Below, piece by piece: positions 1-6,185 of a stretch of DNA of 6,976 nt. The position numbers were made by a program, and so were the translations under genes. Position 1 is the stretch's first letter. Each line of letters opens with the position of its first letter. Source of the stretch: JAFAZI01 sp035501255 (GTDB taxonomy: Bacteria; Actinomycetota; Actinomycetes; JAFAQI01); the NCBI GenBank assembly GCA_035501255.1, contig DATJWM010000109.1, forward strand, positions 1 to 6,976, in the 5' to 3' direction. The notes beneath the pieces are model-generated. The model was not told the DNA's origin and made no database searches. It saw nothing but the letters and a program-made list of their open reading frames with translations.

Positions 1-543
1 GGGTAGGCCGGCGGTCGTGCTCGAGACGCCGTCACCAACCTCGTCGGCGGAGAACGTGCCAGCCGTCGCCGTCAGAGTCGCCGTGCTGCCGTCCCAGCTC
101 ACACCGGTGACCGTGGTCGGCGTGATTGCCTGTGAGGCGAAGTCGTGCTGGTAGGTGTAGGTCCCCGTCGCTGTTCCATCGGGCGAGCCGATGACGAGCC
201 CGGACACATTCAGGCCTGTGGACGTGATGCCGTAGCTGTAGAACCCGGCAGCTTCGGAGCCCGGAACCGGGAACGTGAGCGCACCGGTGGCGCCGAACGG
301 CCCACCGCTGTTCAATGCCGGATCCGGCGCCGCGGTGAGGTTGGCGACGACCTCGAAAGGCGCCACCTCTCCGGCCTGGAGGGACGTTGTGCAGTCGTAC
401 TCGTAGCTGGTGCCCGCGTTGGTGCCGGCGAGCGCCGGCGCCTGCGCCAGTGCGACGCCGGCAACGCTCGCGACGACCGCGAGCGCGCCACCTGCGGCGA
501 TCGCCCTGGCCCCTCTTGTGGCGAGCTTGGTTCTGCCTCGCAT
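1..543 (-). CDS. Secreted protein of unknown function, C-terminus cut by window edge
   Basis: An uninterrupted reading frame of 181 codons runs from an ATG at 543-541 to the left edge without a stop, so the C-terminus is missing. The start is supported by GGGAG (549-553 on the plus strand) 5 nt upstream. The N-terminus is a clear Sec-type signal peptide: a basic stretch (MRGRTKLATRGAR), a hydrophobic Ala/Val/Gly core at residues 15-33, and an APALA-GT cleavage site after about residue 39. A cut after A33 is also possible. The presumed mature part is rich in Gly, Thr, Ser and Ala, begins with a Tyr-rich piece containing Cys51 (YEYDC), and has alternating polar/hydrophobic stretches such as TGTYTY that suggest beta structure. 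No enzyme motif is visible. It is transcribed away from the catabolic genes and probably has nothing to do with them. The family is not recognised. Confidence is high for a real secreted protein and nil for function. Confidence 0.8.
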   Translation of the reverse strand, partial: MRGRTKLATRGARAIAAGGALAVVASVAGVALAQAPALAGTNAGTSYEYDCTTSLQAGEVAPFEVVANLTAAPDPALNSGGPFGATGALTFPVPGSEAAGFYSYGITSTGLNVSGLVIGSPDGTATGTYTYQHDFASQAITPTTVTGVSWDGSTATLTATAGTFSADEVGDGVSSTTAGLP

Positions 544-655
544 GTGTTCTCCCAAGACATAAGGAAGAAGATTTCGGCGTGCGTGTAGCACCGACTTCTT
601 CGTCGTGTTGTGCAGAGTGTGCGCATCGTATGCCGGATCACGGTGGCGAGGGGAA

Positions 656-689
656 GGAATCGGCGAATTAGTCCAACTCGGCTGATTCC
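656..689. repeat. Imperfect inverted repeat, possible stem-loop
   Basis: GGAATCGGC (656-664) can pair with GCTGATTCC (681-689), nine pairs including one G-U, around a 16-nt loop. It lies about 40 nt upstream of the operator palindrome and over 100 nt upstream of the secreted-protein ATG. It is not followed by a T-run, so it does not look like an intrinsic terminator. It could be a second protein-binding site or chance. Confidence 0.3.
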
Positions 690-729
690 GCCTTCACCGC
701 GCTCCCCGGAAGAGGCCAAGACTCTCAAT

Positions 730-747
730 ATTGACATCAATGTCAAT
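730..747. promoter_or_regulatory. Perfect 18-nt palindromic operator, likely TetR site
   Basis: ATTGACATCAATGTCAAT has two 8-nt arms (730-737 and 740-747) that are exact reverse complements around a 2-nt centre. The length and symmetry suit a homodimeric TetR-family repressor. The left arm contains the -35 hexamer TTGACA, so a bound protein would block RNA polymerase. A shorter overlapping perfect palindrome, TCAATATTGA (725-734), shares the left half, and TCAAT occurs three times (725, 737, 743). The tetR-type gene at 1981 in the same predicted transcript is the natural candidate for the binding protein, which would make it autoregulatory. The symmetry is directly visible; the binding partner is inferred. 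Confidence 0.75.
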
Positions 748-766
748 TAAGCCTACGCTTCGATCA
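731..766 (+). promoter_or_regulatory. Sigma-70-type promoter for a leaderless transcript
   Basis: A consensus -35 TTGACA (731-736) is followed after exactly 17 nt by TACGCT (754-759), which fits the actinobacterial -10 pattern TANNNT. The expected transcription start, 6-8 nt past the -10, falls at about 766, the A of the amidohydrolase ATG. The bases before the ATG (748-765) contain no Shine-Dalgarno-like sequence. Together these features argue for a leaderless mRNA, a common class in actinobacteria. Confidence 0.7.
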
Positions 767-1953
767 TGGCCTCCGACGACATCACCATTTTCGACGCTGA
801 TAACCACCTGTACGAGACGCGCGACGCGCTCACGAAGTACCTCCCCGAGAAGTACAAGGGCGCGATCGACTATGTCGAGGTTCGCGGCCGGACCAAGATC
901 GTGGTGCGCGGCAAGATCAGCGAGTACATCCCCAACCCGACCTTCGACGTGGTCGCCAGGCCCGGTGCGCAGGAGGAGTACTACCGCAAGGGCAACCCGC
1001 AGGGGAAGAGCCGCCGGGAGATTTACGGCGAGCCGATGCGGGCGATCCCGGCCTTCCGCGAGCCGGCCGCGCGACTGGCGCTGATGAACACCCAGGGGAT
1101 CGACAAGACGCTGATGTTCCCGACCCTGGCCAGCCTGGTCGAGGAGCGGATGAAGGACGACGTCGAGATGACCCACGCGGTCATCCACGCGCTCAACGAA
1201 TGGCTGCATGAGACCTGGCAGTTCAACTACGAGGATCGGATCTTCACAACGCCGGTGATCACCCTGCCGATCGTGGACAAGGCGGTCGAGGAGCTCGAGT
1301 GGTGCCTCGAGCGCGGGGCGCGGGCGATCCTGGTGCGCCCGGCTCCGGTTCCGGGGCTTCGCGGCTCCCGCTCCTTCGGATTGCCGGAGTTCGACCCGTT
1401 CTGGTCCCGCGTTCAGGATGCCGACATCCTCGTCGGGCTGCACTCCTCCGACAGCGGCTACGAGCGCTACGCGAACGACTGGATGGGTGCCGGCGAGGAG
1501 ATGCTCCCGTTCCAGCCGCAGGCATTCCGGATGTTGTCCGCCTGGCGTCCGATCGAGGACTCCGTTTCGGCGTTGATCTGCCACGGAGCCCTGTCCCGGT
1601 TCCCCCGCTTGAAGATCGCCGTGATCGAAAACGGTGCCAGCTGGGTGGGTCCGTTGATCAAGGCGATGAAGGACCTCTACAAGAAGATGCCGCAGGACTT
1701 CCTGGAGAACCCGGTCGATGTCCTTCGCCGCAACGTCTACATCAGCCCGTTCTGGGAGGAGAACATGGGCGAGCTTGCCGAGTTGCTCGGTGAGGACCAC
1801 GTCCTGTTCGGGTCGGACTACCCGCACCCGGAAGGGCTGGCCGAACCGGCGAACTACGTCGACGACCTCAAGGCCTACCTCCCCGACGAGCTGGTCGAAA
1901 AGATCATGGGCGGCAACCTCACCCGCTTGATGGGGGTCGGCGTCCCCGCATAA
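766..1953 (+). CDS. Amidohydrolase-2 (ACMSD-like) family metal-dependent hydrolase/decarboxylase
   Basis: The 395-residue protein belongs to the amidohydrolase superfamily branch that includes aminocarboxymuconate-semialdehyde, gamma-resorcylate and 5-carboxyvanillate decarboxylases as well as hydrolases. These are cytosolic TIM barrels with one divalent metal. The expected metal and catalytic sites are visible in order. An N-terminal D12-x-H14 with E17 (FDADNHLYE) replaces the classical HxH. Next come H226 (GLHSSD, strand 5), H273 (ICHGALSRFP, strand 6) with E288 and W293 (ENGASW), and D351 in FGSDYPHPEG (strand 8). Residues about 20-100 form an extra segment before the barrel continues, usual in this actinobacterial subgroup. 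The ATG at 766 is the first in frame and coincides with the predicted transcription start. The TetR gene follows after 27 nt. The substrate is unknown. The neighbouring oxygenases suggest C-C bond cleavage or decarboxylation of an aromatic or polycyclic intermediate, but this is inference. Confidence 0.9.
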   Translation: MASDDITIFDADNHLYETRDALTKYLPEKYKGAIDYVEVRGRTKIVVRGKISEYIPNPTFDVVARPGAQEEYYRKGNPQGKSRREIYGEPMRAIPAFREPAARLALMNTQGIDKTLMFPTLASLVEERMKDDVEMTHAVIHALNEWLHETWQFNYEDRIFTTPVITLPIVDKAVEELEWCLERGARAILVRPAPVPGLRGSRSFGLPEFDPFWSRVQDADILVGLHSSDSGYERYANDWMGAGEEMLPFQPQAFRMLSAWRPIEDSVSALICHGALSRFPRLKIAVIENGASWVGPLIKAMKDLYKKMPQDFLENPVDVLRRNVYISPFWEENMGELAELLGEDHVLFGSDYPHPEGLAEPANYVDDLKAYLPDELVEKIMGGNLTRLMGVGVPA

Positions 1954-1980
1954 CGCGGCGACGAGTGCGAGGATGTGCGC

Positions 1981-2649
1981 GTGACGCGGGGCGGTTCGAT
2001 GGTCGACGATGCGCCGACCGGGCCTCGGTCGAACAAGGGCGAGCGAACCCGCAGCCGGCTCCTCGATGCCGCGAAGGCGGTCTTCGAGGAGCAGGGGTTC
2101 CTCAACGCCCGGGTGTCCGACGTCGCGGAGCGCGCCGGGCTCTCGCACGGCTCCTTCTATCACTACTTCGATTCCAAGGAGCAGATCTTCCGCGAGGTCG
2201 CGGATGCGGTGCACAAGCGGCTGGGAGCCCCGATGGCGGACGTCATCCTGGCCCCCGGTTCGCACCTGGCCCCGCAGGAGCGGCTGCGGCAGGCCCTGCG
2301 CCAGCACTTCGAGAGCTACCGGGCGGAGGCCCGGATCATGGGCGTCATCGAGCAGGTCTCGCGCTACGACGACCACGTCGACGCGATGCTTGCGATCCGC
2401 CAGAGCGAGTATGCCGAGCAGGTGGCCGAGTCGATTCGGCAACTGCAACGCCGGCACCTGGCGGATCCGACCCTCGATCCGGAGCTGACCGCGACGATCG
2501 TCGGTGCGCTCACCGGCCGGTTCGCGGAGATGTGGCTGGTGCAGGGCGCGGTGGACGCCACGATGGATCGGGCGGTCGAGCAGGTGAGCAAGCTCCTCGT
2601 CAACGCGATGGGCCTTCGTTCGGAGGCGGCGCCGCGTCGGCGCGACTGA
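1981..2649 (+). CDS. TetR-family transcriptional repressor
   Basis: The protein has 222 residues when started at GTG 1981, which has GAGGA (1969-1973) 7 nt upstream. GTG 1975 leaves only 1 nt to that site, and ATG 1999 has no good one. The N-terminal TetR DNA-binding domain is typical: RSRLLDAAKAVFEEQGF (residues 25-40), then the helix-turn-helix around VSDVAERAGLSHGSFYHYF (45-63), then SKEQIF. The C-terminal part (about 80-210) is helical and would form the ligand pocket and dimer interface; it does not reveal the ligand. The gene lies 27 nt behind the amidohydrolase gene and is probably co-transcribed with it. The perfect palindrome at 730-747 in front of that transcript is the likely operator, giving negative autoregulation relieved by a pathway substrate or CoA-type intermediate (inference). 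No copy of that palindrome was found before the convergent oxygenase genes. Confidence 0.93.
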   Translation: MTRGGSMVDDAPTGPRSNKGERTRSRLLDAAKAVFEEQGFLNARVSDVAERAGLSHGSFYHYFDSKEQIFREVADAVHKRLGAPMADVILAPGSHLAPQERLRQALRQHFESYRAEARIMGVIEQVSRYDDHVDAMLAIRQSEYAEQVAESIRQLQRRHLADPTLDPELTATIVGALTGRFAEMWLVQGAVDATMDRAVEQVSKLLVNAMGLRSEAAPRRRD

Positions 2650-2656
2650 CCCCGCG

Positions 2657-3286
2657 CTAGAGCCCGATCTCCGCGTCGTTGGCTGCCAGCCAGGCGAGGA
2701 GGTCGTCGTCGATCTGGACCCTCCCCGAGCGGAACAGCATGGCGAGCGCGTCGTAGGCGCCGACCGTGAAGATCAGGTCCATCAGCTGCTGCTGGTCGAG
2801 CTCGGCCGCGAGCGTCTGCCACGTCGGGTCGCTGATCGCCGCCTCGGCGACGAGCTCGTCGGCCGCGTCGAGCAGCGCGCCCTCCAGCGGGGACCACGCC
2901 AGCGGCACGGTGCGGTCCGCGACCGCGGCGATCTCCTCGCGGCTGATCCCGTTGTCGATCGCAAGGACGATGTGCTGCGCCCACTCGTAGTCCGAACCCC
3001 GGATCGCGGCGACCCGAAGAATCAGTAACTCGCGCTGGCGGATGGACAGCGTCGTGTTGAACAGGATGTGGCCGACGAAGCAGTGGTAGGCGTAGGTGAG
3101 GTCGGGGTGAAGGGCGAGCGTCCCGAGGGCGTTCAGCCCCTTCGGTCGATCCGCATCCTGACGCGGCCTCGAGTGCCGTGCGCCCTCCGGTCGCAGGACC
3201 GCGAGCGCGGCGCGCATGGACTCCGGCCATTCCCGGGGTCGCAGCGGGTGCAGGCGCGGGTCGGTCTCGCTGCCGGCGTCAGCCAT
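2657..3286 (-). CDS. Carboxymuconolactone decarboxylase (AhpD/CMD)-like protein
   Basis: The 209-residue protein has the CMD/AhpD-like fold signature: LNALGTLALHPDLTYAY (51-67), then IRQRELLILRVAAIRGSDYE (82-101), and the motif E101-W-A-Q-H105. Family members include 4-carboxymuconolactone decarboxylase (PcaC) and the peroxidase partner AhpD. AhpD uses a CxxC pair, which is absent here. Only Glu101 and His105 of the active-site helix remain, so AhpD-type thiol chemistry is unlikely, and a lyase, isomerase or other role is open. The only cysteine is C69. The ATG (3286-3284) lies inside the end of the P450 gene, giving an 8-nt overlap, with a weak GGAG at 3297-3300. This implies translational coupling with the P450. 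The stop at 2659-2657 is 7 nt from the end of the convergent tetR gene. CMD-like genes beside P450 genes are familiar in actinobacterial catabolic clusters. The reaction is unknown. Confidence 0.88.
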   Translation of the reverse strand: MADAGSETDPRLHPLRPREWPESMRAALAVLRPEGARHSRPRQDADRPKGLNALGTLALHPDLTYAYHCFVGHILFNTTLSIRQRELLILRVAAIRGSDYEWAQHIVLAIDNGISREEIAAVADRTVPLAWSPLEGALLDAADELVAEAAISDPTWQTLAAELDQQQLMDLIFTVGAYDALAMLFRSGRVQIDDDLLAWLAANDAEIGL

Positions 3287-4565
3287 CGGTCGTGAACTCC
3301 AGATGCAGGCGGGTGAGCCCGCGCAGGATGTAGGTCGGCGCGTAGTCGTAGTGCCGAGCGCCCGGTGGCCCGTGCTCGGCCTCCGAGATCCGGATCTCGC
3401 TCATCCGCGCGAGCAAGCGCTCGATCGCCACCCGGCCCTCGGCGCGGGCGAGCGGACCGCCGGGGCAGGTGTGGATCCCCCGCCCGAACGCCAGGTGCTG
3501 ACGGGCGTTGGGGCGCTGCACTTGGAACTCGTTCGGTTCAGGGAACTTTCGAGGGTCGCGGTTGGCCGCGCCGTTGACCACCATTACCGTGCTCCCGGCG
3601 GGGATGGTCACACCGCCAATCGTCGTCGGCACCCGGCTGAGCCGGAAGTCACCCTTCACCGGGCTCTCGAAGCGCAACGCCTCCTCGACGAACCCGGTCG
3701 CGAGGCTGGGGTCGTCGCGCAGGGCCTGCTGAAGATCCGGATGCTCGCCGAGAATCTGCAGCGACGCGGCCAGCAGCCGGACGGTCGTTTCCTGTCCGGC
3801 CGCGAACAGGTTCGCGGCGACCCGCACGACGTCGCCGACCTCCGGAAGCGATCCGTCCGGGAACGTGGCCTGCGCAAGTCCGGTGAGAACGTCGGCGCGA
3901 GGGTTCGCTCGCCGATCCTCGACGTAGCCCGTGAACATCCCGTAGAGGAACTCCAGCGGGCTGTGCCGCATCTCGTCAGCCTCCGTGCTGCCGAGCGCGC
4001 TCCCGCCGGCCCGGTTGCCCTGGAGCCGGTCGCGGAACAGGTCGAGGTCCTCGGCCGGTACGCCAAGAAGGTCGGCGATCACGAACATCGTGAACGGCCC
4101 GGCGAACTGGCGGATGAACTCGCACCGGCCGCTGTGGATGAACTCGTCGATCATCGCGTCGGCGAGCGCCTCCATCGACTCCTCGTTCTCGCGCAACCGG
4201 GCCGGCGTCAGCAGGCGCATGAGCAGTCCGCGGTGGTCGCGGTGCATCGGCGGGTCCATCGTCGGCAGCTGGTCGAACATCGGCAGCTCGTCGCGGTGTG
4301 CGTTGATCAGCTCGGTGACGTCGTCGCCTTCGAGTGGCACCGGAAAGCCGGGGAACGGCCCGGTGACGGAGTTGGCGTTCGAGAACGTCTCCGCGTCGCC
4401 GAAGACCGCGCACGCCTCGTCGTACCCCGTGACCATGATCACGTCGTGATGAGGTTCCCGGCGGACCGGGCACTTGCTGCGTAGGTGGTCGAAGTAGGGG
4501 TAGGGGTCCTCGATGACGGCGTTGTCGCGGAAGAAGTCGATCGCGTCGTAGTCGGGCGCGCTCAC
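3279..4565 (-). CDS. Cytochrome P450 monooxygenase
   Basis: This is a complete 428-residue soluble bacterial class I P450. The landmarks are PYPYFDHLRS near the N-terminus (21-30), helix C HRDHR (108-112), the I-helix oxygen-activation motif AAGQETT (255-261, Glu in the acid position), the ExxR pair E295/R298 (EEALR), and the heme loop FGRGIHTCPGG (360-370) with axial ligand C367. No membrane anchor or fused reductase is present, so it needs an external ferredoxin and ferredoxin reductase, neither of which is in the window. The start is GTG 4565-4563, immediately after the TAG of the upstream small gene (0 nt gap) and without a Shine-Dalgarno sequence, so translation probably depends on termination-reinitiation from that gene. 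The end overlaps the CMD-like gene by 8 nt. The substrate is unknown. The neighbouring Rieske and 2-oxoglutarate oxygenases suggest sequential oxidation of a hydrophobic compound. Confidence 0.96.
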   Translation of the reverse strand: MSAPDYDAIDFFRDNAVIEDPYPYFDHLRSKCPVRREPHHDVIMVTGYDEACAVFGDAETFSNANSVTGPFPGFPVPLEGDDVTELINAHRDELPMFDQLPTMDPPMHRDHRGLLMRLLTPARLRENEESMEALADAMIDEFIHSGRCEFIRQFAGPFTMFVIADLLGVPAEDLDLFRDRLQGNRAGGSALGSTEADEMRHSPLEFLYGMFTGYVEDRRANPRADVLTGLAQATFPDGSLPEVGDVVRVAANLFAAGQETTVRLLAASLQILGEHPDLQQALRDDPSLATGFVEEALRFESPVKGDFRLSRVPTTIGGVTIPAGSTVMVVNGAANRDPRKFPEPNEFQVQRPNARQHLAFGRGIHTCPGGPLARAEGRVAIERLLARMSEIRISEAEHGPPGARHYDYAPTYILRGLTRLHLEFTTDG

Positions 4566-4892
4566 CTAGGGGACCGGCTCGACGATCACGTCGATCGACG
4601 AGGCGCCGCTGTCGGGGACGCGGGCTTGCCGCCACGACTCGACCGGGAACGAGACCGTCACCAGCGAGGAGAACAGCCAGAGCAGGTTGCGGTCTTCGGT
4701 CGAAATGCCATCCACCGAGACGCCCTTGAGATACTCGGTGCTGTCCTCGAGGCGCGGGAACGCCGCGTCGTAGAAGGCCTGGAGCTCGTCCATGCTGCTG
4801 GTGATCCGTTTGCCGTAGCGGTCGCGCTCGCTGGGGAGAGCCCAATCGGCGAAGGGCTCGAGGTCGGCGAACTGCGGCGGAAACGTTGCCAT
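4566..4892 (-). CDS. Small cysteine-free protein of unknown function between Rieske and P450 genes
   Basis: The 108-residue protein is acidic to neutral and lacks any signal peptide or cysteine, so it cannot be a ferredoxin. It starts MATFPPQFADLEPFADWALP, continues with an amphipathic helical region (ERDRYGKRITSSMDELQAFY, 22-41), then a hydrophobic stretch LLWLFSSLVTVSFPV (70-84), and ends WRQARVPDSG...VEPVP. The hydrophobic stretch is too short and too mixed to be a sure membrane segment. The start has an excellent AAGGAG 8 nt upstream. That site overlaps the stop of the Rieske gene (TAAGGAG), and the intergenic gap is 12 nt. Its own TAG abuts the GTG of the P450. This strict packing suggests a function tied to one of the two oxygenases, for example a partner or stabilising subunit (inference). 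I have an unverified impression that similar small proteins accompany Rieske oxygenases in actinobacteria; no named family is recognised. Confidence 0.85.
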   Translation of the reverse strand: MATFPPQFADLEPFADWALPSERDRYGKRITSSMDELQAFYDAAFPRLEDSTEYLKGVSVDGISTEDRNLLWLFSSLVTVSFPVESWRQARVPDSGASSIDVIVEPVP

Positions 4893-4900
4893 TGTCGGAT

Positions 4901-4907
4901 CTCCTTA
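4901..4907 (-). promoter_or_regulatory. Shine-Dalgarno overlapping the Rieske stop codon
   Basis: Read on the minus strand, TAAGGAG contains the TAA stop of the Rieske gene (4907-4905) and the AAGGAG ribosome binding site of the small gene (4906-4901), 8 nt before its ATG. This arrangement couples translation of the two genes. Confidence 0.75.
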
Positions 4908-6185
4908 GGACGCGGCCGAGACGAGGGACGCGCCGCCCCGACTTGCCTCGTAGTCAGCGATGTAACGCCGGCAGACGGTGTGCAGGTGACGGAGCATGAC
5001 CTCCTGGTCGCACAACGGGAACGCGTCCACGGCGCCGGACTCGATCATCGTCTGGGTGGCTTCGAGGGTGTTGCCGTCCTGGAGGCCGTACTCCTTGAAG
5101 GTCACGACCGCGAGCTCCTGCTGGAGCCGCTCGTAGGCGTTCGCCGGAGGCACGAAGTACAGCGAGCACTCGAAGATGTGCGTGTTGTACGACGTCGGCC
5201 AGTAGTGGTAGGTGAGGTACCAGTTCGGCTTCCACAGCAGCAGCATGAAGTTGGGGAAGAACAGGAACGAGTCCACGCCCCAGGCCGGGTGACGGGCGGG
5301 GTTGACGCCTTCGGGGAGTTCGCCGACGTCCGGGGCGTCCCAGACGCCGAACAGTCCGCTGCGCAGCACGCGTTCGATCGGCTTGACCATGCTCTCGTCC
5401 TTCGGCGGCGACATGCCACCCCACGAGGACACCATCGCGTGCGGGCCGTCGACGTCGTAGGACAGCGCCTCGTAGCCGTAGGACTGAAGCTTGCGCGACT
5501 CCTCGCTCACCGCCTGCTTCGCGTGCAGAACGGGTGCGTGGTAGAACTCCATGAACGCGTCGATGAACAGCTTCCAGTTGCTGCCGATCTCGGCGCGATA
5601 GGTGTGCTTTTGGGTCATCAGGCCGAACGGGTAGTCCTCGATCCCGGCACCGAGCCGGCCCAGGTAGTCCTTGAGGTCGCCGGCGTCCGGGTCGAAGGTG
5701 ACAAAGATGAAGCCCGCCCAGACGTCGACCTTGATCGTGGCGAGGCCGAACTTCGACTTGTCGAGGTCGAAGAACTCCTCCTCCTGCTGAACGAAGGTCA
5801 GGTTGCCGTCGAGGTCGTAGCGCCAGCCGTGGTACTTGCAGGTGAACTGGCGGCAGGTGCCGTCGGTCTCCTCGCGCGGAAAGTCGTTCCAGACCAGCTT
5901 GTTGCCGCGGTGCCGGCAGACGTTGTGGTAGGCGCGCAGCTCGCCGTCTTTGTTCTTGACGATGATGACCGACGTCTTGGCGGCGTCGAGCTCCTTGGTG
6001 AAGAAGCTACCGGGCTTGGGTAGTTGCTCGACCCGCCCGACATTGAGCCAGGTACGGCGGAAGATCGCGTCCTGCTCGAGGCGGTAGTGCTCCGGGGAGG
6101 TGGAGTCGTCGTAGGAGACGGGCGCGGTCGCGAGCCCGAAGTGCTCGGTCCAGCTGCCCTCGGCCGGCTTGGTGAAGTGCGCCAT
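4905..6185 (-). CDS. Rieske non-heme iron oxygenase, alpha (catalytic) subunit
   Basis: The 426-residue protein adds oxygen to its substrate, receiving electrons through a Rieske [2Fe-2S] cluster. The cluster ligands are C90-x-H92 (NVCRHRG) and C116-x2-H119 (CKYHGW). The catalytic domain has NWKLFIDAFMEFYHAPVLH (203-221), giving iron ligands H216 and H221, with E213 in the position of the cluster-bridging acid, which is Asp in naphthalene dioxygenase. D370 (GLQDGNTLEATQ) is the probable third iron ligand. The linker between the two cluster motifs is 23 residues, longer than the usual 15-17, and includes an extra Cys111. The start at ATG 6185 is preceded by GAGGAG (6191-6196) at 5 nt. An in-frame upstream extension exists but overlaps the neighbouring gene and is rejected. 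No beta subunit or reductase is nearby. It is probably an alpha-only enzyme for an aromatic, steroid-like or quaternary-amine-like substrate; the substrate is not determinable. Confidence 0.95.
   Translation of the reverse strand: MAHFTKPAEGSWTEHFGLATAPVSYDDSTSPEHYRLEQDAIFRRTWLNVGRVEQLPKPGSFFTKELDAAKTSVIIVKNKDGELRAYHNVCRHRGNKLVWNDFPREETDGTCRQFTCKYHGWRYDLDGNLTFVQQEEEFFDLDKSKFGLATIKVDVWAGFIFVTFDPDAGDLKDYLGRLGAGIEDYPFGLMTQKHTYRAEIGSNWKLFIDAFMEFYHAPVLHAKQAVSEESRKLQSYGYEALSYDVDGPHAMVSSWGGMSPPKDESMVKPIERVLRSGLFGVWDAPDVGELPEGVNPARHPAWGVDSFLFFPNFMLLLWKPNWYLTYHYWPTSYNTHIFECSLYFVPPANAYERLQQELAVVTFKEYGLQDGNTLEATQTMIESGAVDAFPLCDQEVMLRHLHTVCRRYIADYEASRGGASLVSAAS

Larger units (their letters stand above)
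544..765. promoter_or_regulatory. Divergent intergenic control region
   Basis: This 222-nt region lies between the secreted-protein gene (minus) and the amidohydrolase gene (plus), so it must hold promoters for both. The right end (725-750) is an AT-rich island in an otherwise GC-rich window and contains the palindrome and -35 element listed separately. The middle contains a possible stem-loop (656-689). For the minus-strand gene a TANNNT-like -10 (TACGAT, 630-625) can be proposed, but no convincing -35 accompanies it, so that promoter is unassigned. No small gene is evident here. Confidence 0.7.

Noticed and set aside
1975..1980. GTG 1975 as tetR start
   Set aside because: It leaves only 1 nt after the GAGGA site, whereas GTG 1981 has 7 nt. 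The difference is two residues and does not affect the domain.
694..2457. 587-codon open frame on the minus strand
   Set aside because: It lies opposite the amidohydrolase and tetR genes, which have clear motifs. The translation (Arg/Leu/Val/Asp-rich, no domain) is the usual antisense shadow in high-GC DNA.
2626..2635. GCGGCGCCGC palindrome as terminator
   Set aside because: It has no loop and no T-run and lies within the coding end of tetR, where GC-rich palindromes arise by chance.
3216..4484. 422-codon open frame on the plus strand
   Set aside because: It is antisense to the P450 gene and has low-complexity composition without motifs.
4485..6023. 512-codon open frame on the plus strand
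   Set aside because: It is antisense to the small gene and the Rieske gene; Val/Glu/Leu/Arg-rich composition is typical of a shadow frame.
4905..6185. Assignment of the Rieske protein as 3-ketosteroid 9-alpha-hydroxylase oxygenase
   Set aside because: The catalytic region (FMEFYHAPVLH) and long cluster loop differ from the KshA pattern as I recall it, and no KshB-like reductase or KstR-type site is seen. The substrate is left open.
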